From: Costus lasius
Taxonomy: Eukaryota > Streptophyta > Magnoliopsida > Zingiberales > Costaceae
DNA: 64,000 nt
Assembly: GCA_027563935.2 (NCBI GenBank)
Contig: CM050450.1
Location: 8,911,957 to 8,975,956, forward strand
Direction of reading: 5' to 3'
The notes beneath the pieces are model-generated. The model made no database searches. It was not told the origin of the DNA and saw nothing but the letters and a program-made list of their open reading frames with translations. A program made the translations under genes and the position numbers. How positions within the stretch are numbered: the first letter of the stretch is position 1; each line of letters opens with the position of its first letter. Shown in pieces: positions 11,401 through 23,400 of the stretch.

Positions 11401-14400
11401 TAAATAAATACATAAATGGTAATATGGTACAAACGAGAGAATTAATACCTGTGTATTTTATTTTATTACGAGGACTGTAGATTCGGATATACGGGATATT
11501 TCTTATTCGGGTGCGGGATTAGTCAGACCTACAGTGGCAGGTAGGGATCTTTATTCCTGTACATTGATTAAGGTGCCTACCACTTGATTAGGAGGCATCT
11601 TACGATCGGGTGTTACCACTTACTTAAGGACTCCCTGCTGATTTACTCTTTGATATCAGTTTCCATTGAACTGTTATTTCCATTGAGCATGATATGATTG
11701 TCTATTTATATTTCATCGCATGATATGTCCTTCTCCTGTTTTATTGGGATTTTGCATTATTATACTGCATCCGTGCTCTCTAGCATATGTTGTGTGTTAT
11801 TATTTGGCCGTACTTTGTGCGGTACATTGATGTTCGGGTCGTACTGGTGGCGCTGGAGTGCCAGTCGGACGTGTTTTGGGGCCAGACCCATATAGTGCTA
11901 TGGAGGATGACCTCGTAGATATATTTGTTATTTGCATACAGTGTGCTATTATGCACGGGTATGATAGGGTACTGGACGTAGTACCAGCGGACTGTTGACG
12001 AGCAGTCGTCTCCAGTGTGCGAGCTGACACTAGGGACCACTCAGATATGAGTGTGTCCATAGGGGATGACTCGGCCCACAGCTCAGTGTTATTTGGTGTG
12101 TTGATGTTATACATGTATGTTATTGATCATAGCTTTTAAGTACATGTTTGGTGCAATTGATAGGATGTATGCTTGGCACGTATTTCCATTAGTACTATTG
12201 CACCATGTACTTAATCCCTACTTAGCCCTTCTGGCTAACAATCCCTGCATATATATTGGTTTGATTTCAGGTCTTGAGGCGGGTCCGTCGCGGACGGATC
12301 AGGTGTAAATAGATAGTAGCAGTGGACTCCCTGGTATTGGTATTGTATGTGTATACTTGTTTACGTATTTTGGCCATGTGGCCGGTTTGTTGTATCCCGT
12401 CGGTTGGAACGAAGACCATTGTATTCGGATTATTGTTGTTTTACTGTTGGAGTTTACTGTTGTTTTTGGGTTGTGGAGTGCAGTGTTGGACTGGGCTGGA
12501 TTAGCAAGCCCAAATTATTAGGTCTCGTTGATGGGCTGTACGGCTGGGGTCAAGTAGCCGTCGGGACGTGACAATTAGTGGTATCAGAGGTATATGTTTA
12601 TTTTGGGAGTCAAACTAGCCCTAAGGACTTAGGGTGAACATCAGTCTTAGGACACATGATTACGCTATTGGAATTTGAATATTGAGCATTAACACATTTT
12701 GCAATTAATGATTATACCTGTGAAAATTTTCTGCCCTTGTCTTAGGACGTAACCGGGACCTTATGATGGACCTTCTAGTGGTCTGAACAGGCGTGGCTCT
12801 CGGATGGGCCGAGTGCTTAGTAGGGCTCGCGATGCCATGCAGATGCCTTGGCGATGGGTTGGTGGTAGCTCTGGGTCATCTGAGCACGGTCAGATGGCTG
12901 GAGAATCATCAACTGTTGGCCAAGAGCCACACGAGCTTCCATATGTACCACAGTACCAGCCGGATTACGGGGCTCAATATCAACCTGACTATGAGAAGCA
13001 GTACCATCAGGCATATGAGCTGCAGAACCAGTCTGAATATGAGGTGTCATACCAGCCTCAGTACGAGCAGGTATATCAGCCTCAATATGAGCCAGTGTAT
13101 CAGCCTGAATACGAGCCGCAATATTAATTCCAATATGAACCTCAACATGAACCACAGTATCAGTATCAGCCTCAATATATTCCTGTAGATGAACCTCAAT
13201 ACGAGCCTCGGCATATGTCAATGGGGAGTGTGGGCCAACCTAGGGCTCCTCCTCAATCTGAGCCCAAGGAAGAGGAAATTATTTCTCATACGACTCTATT
13301 GACTCGTTTTATGGAGTTGGGACGAGGAAGGTTCAGGAAGTTCTCTAGGAAACAAGACCCTGGGAAGCTCATAATTGGATTCGTGACGTCGCAAAGACTC
13401 TTGATATGATGGAGTGTCCTGCAAAGAGGAGAGTCGAGTTAGTTGCATTCTTCTTAACAGGTGATGCCAAGGACTGGTGGGAGTCTCTTGCCCCCTACTC
13501 TTGGGTCAGCACGATTCGTTTGGGAGACCTTCGAGGCGGCCTTCCGTGAGGAGTATTTTCCTCAGGCTTTCCAAGATAGATTGCAGAAGGATTTTCTAGA
13601 GCGGACTGGTGGGAGTCTCTTGCCCCTACTCTTGGGTCAGCACGATTCGTTTGGGAGACCTTCGAGGCGGTCTTCCGTGAGGAGTATTTTCCTCAGGCTT
13701 TCCAAGATAGATTGCGGAAAGATTTTCTAGAGCTACAGCAATGGAGTAGGCCAATAGCTCAATATATTGCTGAATTCCAAAGGCTAGCAAAAATGTTCCC
13801 TGAAATGGTGCCTACTATGCGGGCATGCTCTCTCCACTTTTTACGGGGGCTAGATCCTGTTATACAAAGGATGGAAAATACAGTGTCACCTGAGGACTTT
13901 CGGGATGTACTGGAGATGGCTAGGAGTGCAGAAAGGTACGAAGAAGATATTGCCCGCAGTGACCGCAGAGACAAAGAACATCTCCAGGAGGGTTCTCGTA
14001 CACATGGGAGGCCTAGCAGTCAGAGCCCGCCGACGCAGCGAGCTAGTCGGAGGACTCTGCAGGAGGGCAAGAAGTTCTGGGCACCGAGTTCTATGCAACG
14101 GAGGCCCGTACCATCTCAGTCTAACACAGGGTCTGCACGTACAGGACCTACCCGTACCGCACCTGAAAGGAACTGCCATAAATGTAGAGAACCTAGGCAT
14201 GTTGCTCAAGATTGCCTGAACAACAACATACAATGCTATCATTGCCAACAGTGGGGACATTATCGAACCAACTGCCCGCTTCTGGGCAAGCAGCCCTAAG
14301 GATCTCAGTCGACAATGCAAGCTCCAAGGCGCAACCCTCCACGACCATCACGTTCGGGTCAAAGGTCATTTTCTACACAACGTGGCAGACAAGGACGGGC

Positions 14401-17400
14401 GTCTGGAGCAGCCCGTGTATATACTTTATCTCAGCAGGATGCGCGACAGACTCCGGGTTCTGTGATGCAAGGTATAATTTCAGTATACAGCTTTCATGCA
14501 TGTTTATTAATTGACACGGGTAGTTCGCACTCTTTTATTTCTAATGAATTTGTGAAGAAGATAGATCTTGTGCCAGTCCTAGCACCATACGACATGACCA
14601 TACACGCACCTGGTGGTGTGTTACGGTTACATCTTGAAGTACAACAATGTCTCTTAAATTTTGGGGAGATTATCCTTTATGCCAATTTAATGATCTTGGA
14701 TTTCTCGGATTTCGATGTAATATTGGGGATGAATTGGCTGATCATCAACAATGCAATAGTGGATTGTTCTAATATTACCGTGATCTTCAGGCCACCTGGG
14801 TGTCCCAGGTGCACTTTTGTCGGTACTTCTGGACAGGTAGCTCCAATCATAACGACTATACAAGCAAAAAGGCTGTTAAAAAGTGGATGTCAAGGTTACT
14901 TAATGTCTATCTTGGATGTTAGGAAACCGTGACATATTCCGATTAAGTGTGCCAGTGGTCAGGAGATACCTTGATGTTTTTCCTGACGAACTACCTAGTT
15001 TGCCAAAATACAGACAGGTGGAGTTTGCTATTGAGTTACAACCTAGCACGGCCCCTATTTCCAAAGCGTTGTACCAAATGGCACCAAAGGAATTAGAAGA
15101 GCTGAAGGAACAATTACAGGAGTTACTCGATAAGGGTTTTATACTACCTAGTGCCTCTCCGTGGGGTGCTCCTGTGCTATTTGTCAAGAAAAAGATGATT
15201 CCTTCCGGTTATGCATTGATTATAGGCAAGTAAATGCAGTTATAATTAAGAATAAGTACCTTCTTCCTCGGATCGATGACTTGTTTGACCAACTAAAGGG
15301 TTCAAGTGTCTATTCTAAAATTGATCTTCGGTCTGGATATCATCAACTGAGGGTCAGAGATGAAGATGTATCGAAGACTGCATTTCGGACACGGTATGGT
15401 CATTATGAGTTTCTGGTTATGCCATTTGGGTTGACGAACGCCCCGACATCTTTTATGGACCTTATGAATAGGGTGTTCATCGATTATTTGGACAAGTTCG
15501 TCGTGGTTTTCATCGACGACAACTTGATATATTCTCAAAACAACAATGAGAACAAGAAGCATTTGCACCAAGTGTTGCGTATGCTGCGACAAGAGCAATT
15601 GTACGCTAAATACAATAAGTGTGCTTTCTGACTCAACGAGGTGTTATTTTTGGGACACGTGATCTCCAGTGATGACATTTCAGTTGATCCCGAGAAGATT
15701 CGTGCAGTGGTAGAATGAGAAAGGCCTACAACAGTCCAAGGAATTAGAAGCTTTCTTGGCTTAGCAGGTTATTACAGGAAATTTGTTGAAGATTTCTCAA
15801 AGATTGTTGCTCAATTAACTAATTTGACGAGGAAAGATGTTGCATTTGACTGGGACGGCAACTGTGAGAACAGTTTCTAAGAATTGAAACAGATGCTAGT
15901 TAGTGCTCCTGTACTGGTACTTCCTACTGGTGATTCAGGGTATGCAATATACACAGATGCCTCGATTCAAGGTTTGGGTGCCGTACTGATGCAGTATGAC
16001 AGAGTCATTGCGTATGCTTCTCGGCAGTTGAAAGAGCATGAGAAGAATTACCTTGTACATGACTTAGAGTTTGCAGCCATTGTCTTTGCTTTGAAGATAT
16101 GACACATTATTTATACGGCGTGGTGTTCGAGATATTTACAGACCATAAAAGTCTCAAATATTTGTTCTCGCAGAAAGAATTAAATATGAGGCAGTGCAGG
16201 TGGGTTGAGTTCTTGAAAGACTACGATTATACCATTGAATATTACCAAGGCAAATCTAACATGGTGGCTAGAGGGGTAATGACACACCTACAGGTGGCAC
16301 CTATGGAGCTGATCCGACACATGGCAGCTCTAGGTGTGGATATTATTGACAAGACTGAACATGGAGTTATGACAATAATGGTAGCTGAATCTCCCTTGAT
16401 GAGTAAAGTAATTGAATGCCAACCGGAAGATTGGTACTTGCAGACCATTATATCGAAAAGAAAGAGGCCAGAATTCTCACAAGATTCTGAAGGGGTGATT
16501 CGATACAGGGATAGATTATGTGTGCCAGAATCAGTGAAGGAGGAACTTATGATAGAAGCGCACAAATCTAGATTCGCAATACACCCTGGTACCACAAAAA
16601 TGTGTAAAGATCTTCAGAAATCCTATTGGTGGGAAACTATGAAGAAAAACGTGGAAGAATATGTCTCGCGATGCCTTACATGTCAGCAAGTTAAGGCAGA
16701 ACATCGTAAGCCACCTGGTAAATTGCAAAGTATACCTCTTCCGGAGTGGAAATGGGAGTATGTTACGATGGATTTCGTGTCTAGACTTCCAAAGACAGAG
16801 TGGAAACGCGATTCTATTTGGGTGATAGTAGACCGATTGACGAAGTTAGCCCACTTCATACCAATAAGTACAACCTACTTTGTTGACAAGCTGGCAAGAA
16901 TGTACTGTAAGGAGATTGTTCGATTACATAGAGTTTCGGCCAGTATCATATCAGACCAAGACACGAGATTTACATCTAAATTCTGGGGTAGTCTACATAA
17001 AGCTCTCGGCACTCAACTGCGATTCAACATTGCATATCATCCTCAGACAGATGATCAGTCTGAAAGGACTATCCAGACGTTGGAAGATATGCTCCGAGCA
17101 TGTGCGCTAGATTTTTCTGGGAATTGGGAAGTTCATTTATATTTAGCAGAGTTTGCTTACAATAATAGCTATCACTCGTCCATTCAAGTGGAGCCGTTTG
17201 AGGCACTGTACGCCAGACGGTGTAGATCACCAGTATTGTGGGACGAAGGTAGTGAAAGACAAGTGCTCGGTGTAGAAATGTTAGATCATGACGCTGAACA
17301 AGTACAGCTTATCCGAAAAAGATTATTGACTGCGCAGAGTCGACAAAAGAGCTATGCGGACAGGAGGAGACGTGACCTTGAATTTGAAGTTGGCGATCAC

Positions 17401-20400
17401 ATATTCCTTAAAGTCACCACTGTAAAAGGCGCCGCACGATTTGGGTACAGAGGTCAATTAGCTCCTCGCTATACAGGTCCGTTTGAGATACTGGAGCGCA
17501 TTGGACCTGTAGCGTATCGGATTGCTTTACCTCCGGCGTATTCCAACATACACAACGTGTTCCATGTATCAATGCTACGGAAGTACATGCGTGATCCTTC
17601 TCATATTTTACAGGATCCGTATCCAGGGCTCAGACACGATGTGACTTATCAAGAGACGCGGGTGGAAATTTTAGAGCGAAAAAAGCACCGGCTCCGAAAT
17701 AAGGTGATTCGGGTAGTTAAGGTTCGGTGGCGGAACCATTCTGAAAACGAGGCTACATGGGAACCTGAGGACGAGATTGCTCGTACATGTCCTTATTTAT
17801 TTCCTAGGAGAGATGAGTATGAGTGATTGTACGGTTGTGAGTTTGTATCCATTTTAATGTTAATCTCTTGTATTGAATTTGGGGACCAAATTCTTATAAG
17901 GTGGAAGGAATGTTACGTGCAAGGCACGTAACAACAAAAATAGGAAAAAGACAAAGGAATAAAAGGTAAAAGAAAAAGGTTAAAAAAAATCACGTTTATT
18001 TTATTGTAGCACGTGCCAATTGATTTTAATGCTTTACTTGCCCATGACTCAACATCGAATTCCCTCTCTCCTTTATATTCCCTCTCCTTACGCTCTTGTT
18101 CTCACGAAATCAAGCTCGCATTTTTCCCTCTCTCGTGCATTTCCCTTCCGCCGCTCGCCCTTTCGCCAAATCTCGTCGGAGCTGCCTACCGGCAACCCTC
18201 CGACCACCAACAACAAGCTCCGAAGGCTACGACGAAGCTTCCGGACCGGTTTTCCCCTTCCCTCTTCACTTCGTCCTGCGGGAATCGGCTCAACACGAGT
18301 TCGCCGAAACCTTAACTCCGGCGACCTCGATCTCCCTCAAATCTCCTCCGAACTTCGTTCTGTTGCTTCGGAACGGTCGGCGACAACTTGCTAGACGTTT
18401 CCTGCGACTTCCAGCTGATTCCGGTGACGTTTTGCTACCTTTCGACGAATTTCTGGCAGAACTCCGGCGAGGCCAACAACTCCTTTTCTTAGTTTTCAAC
18501 GGACATTGGGACGCTGCCATTTTCTGTTGGAACTGGTGACTGCCGGCGCCGGGGACGAAGTACTGTTCCGGCGATCTTCTGCGCGTCCGTTCGACTCAAT
18601 CGATGGTTTGTCCACACAGGCTGTGGGCTAGGTTAGTATCTAAACCCAGTTCGTACGCAATTAGGCAACGAACCCTGCATGCTTAATATAACGAACCGGT
18701 TAGACTATTGCATGCTTAGGATCTAATGATGTCTGCTTATACTTAATTAACAAACGGACTGCATGATAATCATAACAGACCCGAAATAGTAATTAAAGGA
18801 AAATAAGAAATTAATTAATTAATTAAAATAAATAAATGAATACATAAATGGTAATATGGTATAAACGAGAGAATTAATACCTGCATATTTTATTTTATTA
18901 CGAGGACTGTAGATTCGGATATACGGGATATTTCTGATTCAGGTGCGGAATTAGTTAGACCTACAGTGGCAGATAAGGATCTTTGTTCCTGTACATTAAT
19001 CAAGATGTCTACCACATGATTAGGAGGCATCTTACGGTCGAGTGTTACCGCTTAGTTAGGGACGCCCTGCTGATTTACTCTTTGATATCAGTTTCCATTG
19101 AACTGTTATTTCCATTGAGCATGATATGATTGTCTATTTATATTTCATCGCATGATATGTTCTTCTCCCGTTTTATTGGGATTTCGCATTATTATACTGC
19201 ATCCGTGCTCTCTAGCACATGTTGTGTTATTATTTGGCCGTACTTTGTACGGTACATTGATGTTCGGGCCATACTGGTGGCACTGGAGTGCCAGTCGGGC
19301 GTGTTTTAGGGCCAGACCCATATAGTGCTATGGAGGATGACCTCGTAGACTATATTTGTTATTTGCATACAGTGTGTTATTATGCATGGGTATGATAGGG
19401 TACTGGACGCAGTACCAGTGGACTGTTGATGAGCAATCGTCTCCAGTGTGCGAGCTGACACTGGGGACCACTCAGATATGAGTGTCCATAGGGGACGACT
19501 CGGCCCACAACTCAGTGTTATTTGGTGTGTTGATGTTGTACATGTATGTTATTAATCATAGTTTATAAGTACATTTTTGGTGCACTTGATAGGATTCGTT
19601 GTATGTATGCTTGACATGTATTTCTATTAGTACTATTGCACCATGTACTTAATCTCTACTTAGCCCTTCTGGCTAACAATTCCTACATATATATTAGTTT
19701 GATTTTAGGTCATGAGGCGGGTCCGTCGCGGACGGATCAGACGTAGCTAGATAGTAGTAGTGGACTCCCTGGTATTAGTATTGTATGTGTGTACCTGTTT
19801 ATGTATTTTGGCCATATGGCCGTTTTGTTGTATCCCGTCGGTTGAGACGGAGACCATTGTACTCCGATTATTGTTGTTTTACTGTTGCAGTTTATTGTTG
19901 TTTTTGGGTTGTGGTGTGCAGTGTTGGGCTGGACTAGATTAGCAAACCTAAATTGTCAGGTCCCATTGGTGGGCTGTACGACTGGGGCTCAGTAGCCGTT
20001 AGGATGTGACACTCCCCCTCCACTGGTGCTCCCTATAGTGACCAGAGACGGGAAAGAAGCTCCGCCCCTCCCTTCTCTCCACCAGACACTCCCAGCCTCA
20101 CCCTCCCCCCTTCAGTGGTGCTTGGAAACCACCAGTGCCGCTCCTCTCTCCCCATGAATCATGTGAAACTCACATGATTTTTTTTTCCTCCTCTTCTCTT
20201 TCTTTCCTCTCTTATTTTCATTTCTCCCTCTTTTTCTATCCCTCAAAGTAAACAGAGCTTACTAGTTCAGAGTCCCATCCATAGCTTTGCTTGCCTCCGC
20301 AACTTCATCTACTTCTATAGACATGCAACTTCTACCTCCACAGCATTGTAGCTTTGTCCGGATACACATACCTCCACTCTGCAACTTCCTTCAGACATAC

Positions 20401-23400
20401 ATTGCCCGCCTCTCCTCTATAACTTCATACATGAAGGGGGTGGCAAGGGTTGTGGCAACCAGACATTAGTTTTCACCCAATACATACTGGTATATACTTG
20501 TCATACCGCTCAATACATATTGATTTTTTAATCCTTTGATCTAATAGAATTTGACTCTTTCTGTAATTATGTCCTTGCATTAATCATGCAAGGTCTTTTT
20601 ATATATTATAGTATTTTCATTGCAACAATGGACTAGTATTAGTACATACATACTGCTACCACATAGATGTGTCAATATGCCCATTATAAATAATGGTCCA
20701 ACGTTAGTTCAATACACTAGTACGGTCTAAGATACCTTGCTAAAGCATAGCATCTATTGGTAAGTGTCAAGTTGTATTAGCAATATAAACTCTAAAATTG
20801 ACCTGAGATATTCTAAAGCATTATTTTAGCTCAATCTCTTACCCATTTTCGTCACATGACCCATAATAGCAATGTGAATTTGTAACCCTCAACTTTAAAT
20901 GTCAATGAACCCACTTGACACAAGGAATAGTGTATAGCTTCATTAGTGTTATTCCTCACACAATTGATGCAACACATAATGCACCCTTGCATTGATTATA
21001 TGCTCTTGAAATGCTTTGCATTAATGCATTACACTATAATTACCTCTACCACATGTAATTGGGACTTGCCATTAGTGTAGCTCTTCATCTTGTCCATGAT
21101 GTATCCAACAACACCATCCTAATTTTAAACAAGTGTTGATTTCACCTTTTCCACAAGTCTTTAGATCTCTTGACCAGCTTTGCCACCTAACTATCATGGG
21201 AGTATGATAGGATTAAAACTTATAACGAAACATTCACAAGGGCATAAAGGTAGATTGTGGAAAAGCTCTCAATATTTTCACCTCAAGTATTATTACATTA
21301 TGTAAATATGTTTATGATGCCCTAGGGATGAAAAACGAACTCATGGTTTTACACAACGTTCACACTCATAACATGTTATGAGTCCCAATTTCTCTCATTT
21401 TGGTTATAGAATTCACCAATTGGACTAATCTTGCAAAATAAATCATGCTGTAAAATGAAAATAGACAAAAATGTACACTATATATTTATATATATATATA
21501 TGCAATTCAGGAACAAATATAAGAGTTACATCATTCACCACACTGTCTCTAGCACAATCACTTGAGTTTTTTAGGCACAATCAACTATAATCAGATCCAT
21601 ACTAATGTATATCGGTCCATTGTTGGACCAGAACATATCAGTTTGTACAAGCGTTTGGTACTGGTACCAATGTAAGGTCATATGAATCGGTATTTAACTC
21701 TATAACAAATTAAGAGGTTGTCATTACGTTGACGACTTCTGCCATTAGTATTTTAGGGCAAAGAAAAATAAATAGTTCAATTTGCTAATACATGCAGCAG
21801 TTTCTATATGAATCACATGTTTATGAGTTCCTTCGTGATTTCTTATCAAAGGAAGCTCCAACGGCTAAAAGCATACCAACAGTCCAACACAAGAGAAAAT
21901 GATAACAAATTATGAGGGTTTAAACATAAAAAAGAAAGGTCATCATGTTGATATGGTAATTTATAATCTAAGAAATTAAATTAATAACATATTTGATTGT
22001 TGTTACAATAACTAAACAATATGAACATAAAGTTACTCAAGTGCTCATGAAATATCACTCATCATTTTTATGTTGATTTGCTTTTCTGACAACTAGTTTA
22101 AGTATTTTACATGGTGTATAATTGCAATTTTAACGTCATCACATAATGTCAGCCAAGATATCCTAATGTCAGCCAAGATATCCTTGAACATTATCAACTA
22201 GTATGTTATAATGTAACTTCGGTGTAGGAAAAGAAAAGGTAGATAATTATACCTTAGTTTTGCTAAACGATTCATACAACTTGCGGCAGCATGAGAATTG
22301 TAATCTCTTAGAAGAACCGAGAACAACCCGTCCTTGTTACCGTTTCCTTCAACAAATGACATACATGTATACATCATCTTTCGTGTAGTGATACTTTAAT
22401 TGTGTTTGAGCAATCATACAATAGGAATAATTTTTCACAGAGCTAAATCCTTATATATGAATTTCATGAAGCAAAAACAATGAAATAGCAGAATTATTGT
22501 GAATCAAAGATTCAAAAGTTGCACCAGATATGCATATTAACAAAAAGTATCTTATTGAGCACAATAGGGCAACTATTTGCAGGCTTTGTCACATGTCATG
22601 CTATGGCTGAATAAATTGTTTGGTCAAATACCTTATCACTCACTGGACAATACAAATTACCTTCAAAAACAATCTAACTCGGACACAAAAAAAAAAAAAA
22701 AAAAAAAAAAAAAACTAATGGTAAAGCTTGGAATTAAACGACATATTATGGATAAGTAAGATAACTTCAATAATCCTTTTGTCATCCTGATTAATGGAAA
22801 TTAATTCTAACCTTCTTGTACTATGTCATGCTACAAAAACTAGGCCAACGACACAAATTGCCAATGAATTATGGATTGCATCGGCGCTAAGGAATCCAAT
22901 TCCATTTATCAATTGCCGATGTGACTATCACTCAACTAGCAAAGGCATATAACTTTGTACCGCAGCATAATAACTTAGTGGATATGATGTGGCTACCAAG
23001 AACTATGATAGCATAAAACAAGATTTTGTAATGACAACGAACATGTGGCATGCTATGACATGATCCATGCCAAAAATCAAGCATTATTTAGCACCTTCCA
23101 ACCCATGCAAAATAAGTCTACAATGTAACTAGATAAGTTATTTTACTAATCAGCGTGAACATAACTTCTACTAGAGAAGTTGACACATAAACCTCAACTT
23201 ATATTAGAAGACATAGTGACAAAATATGATAATTGACAATGCTTCTGCTTAAATGACTTCACATACAAAATGATTATACAATAGTGTCAAGCTTGGTAAA
23301 GAGAAAAATTACATTACACAAAGGCACGGATTAATGTGTCGGTCCATACCTGACAGCAATCCCAGTACATACAACTTCATGCATAGTTAAATAAAACCCG

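Larger units (their letters stand above)
10455..20011 (+). mobile_element. Ty3/gypsy chromovirus, Tekay/Del-like, 9.56 kb
   Basis: A complete-length LTR retrotransposon: two 2.1-kb LTRs (10,455-12,573 and 17,911-20,011), 5-bp target duplication CTCCC on both sides, primer site at 12,579 and polypurine tract at 17,900. Order is gag, protease, reverse transcriptase, RNase H, integrase, chromodomain. The C-terminal chromodomain, the integrase C-terminus (VGDHIFLKV...[15 protein letters not shown]) and ~2-kb LTRs fit the Tekay/Del clade. gag and pol are broken by nonsense changes, small indels and a 132-bp duplication, so this copy is not autonomous, although the integrase-chromodomain part is open. 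It lies antisense in NRPC1 intron 14. Confidence 0.95.
6476..22252. other. NRPC1 intron 14 (15.8 kb, transposon-filled)
   Basis: The flanks 6,476-10,110 and 20,260-22,252 are AT-rich with no exon I can recognise. They carry GTACC-rich dispersed repeats (near 7,030, 7,790, 9,000-9,180, 9,990-10,050, 20,470, 21,590-21,690), a CA/TA microsatellite, and a 20-bp tandem repeat near 22,145. The middle is the chromovirus and its host DNA element. Confidence 0.75.

Noticed and set aside
12793..13221. Frames rich in M/S/N or H/A alternatives in the gag N-terminus
   Set aside because: They are out-of-frame readings of the YQPEYEPQ repeat; the frame at 12,804 continues gag.
22687..22714. SINE or processed pseudogene tail
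   Set aside because: A poly(A) run alone; no body, Pol III boxes or target duplication beside it.
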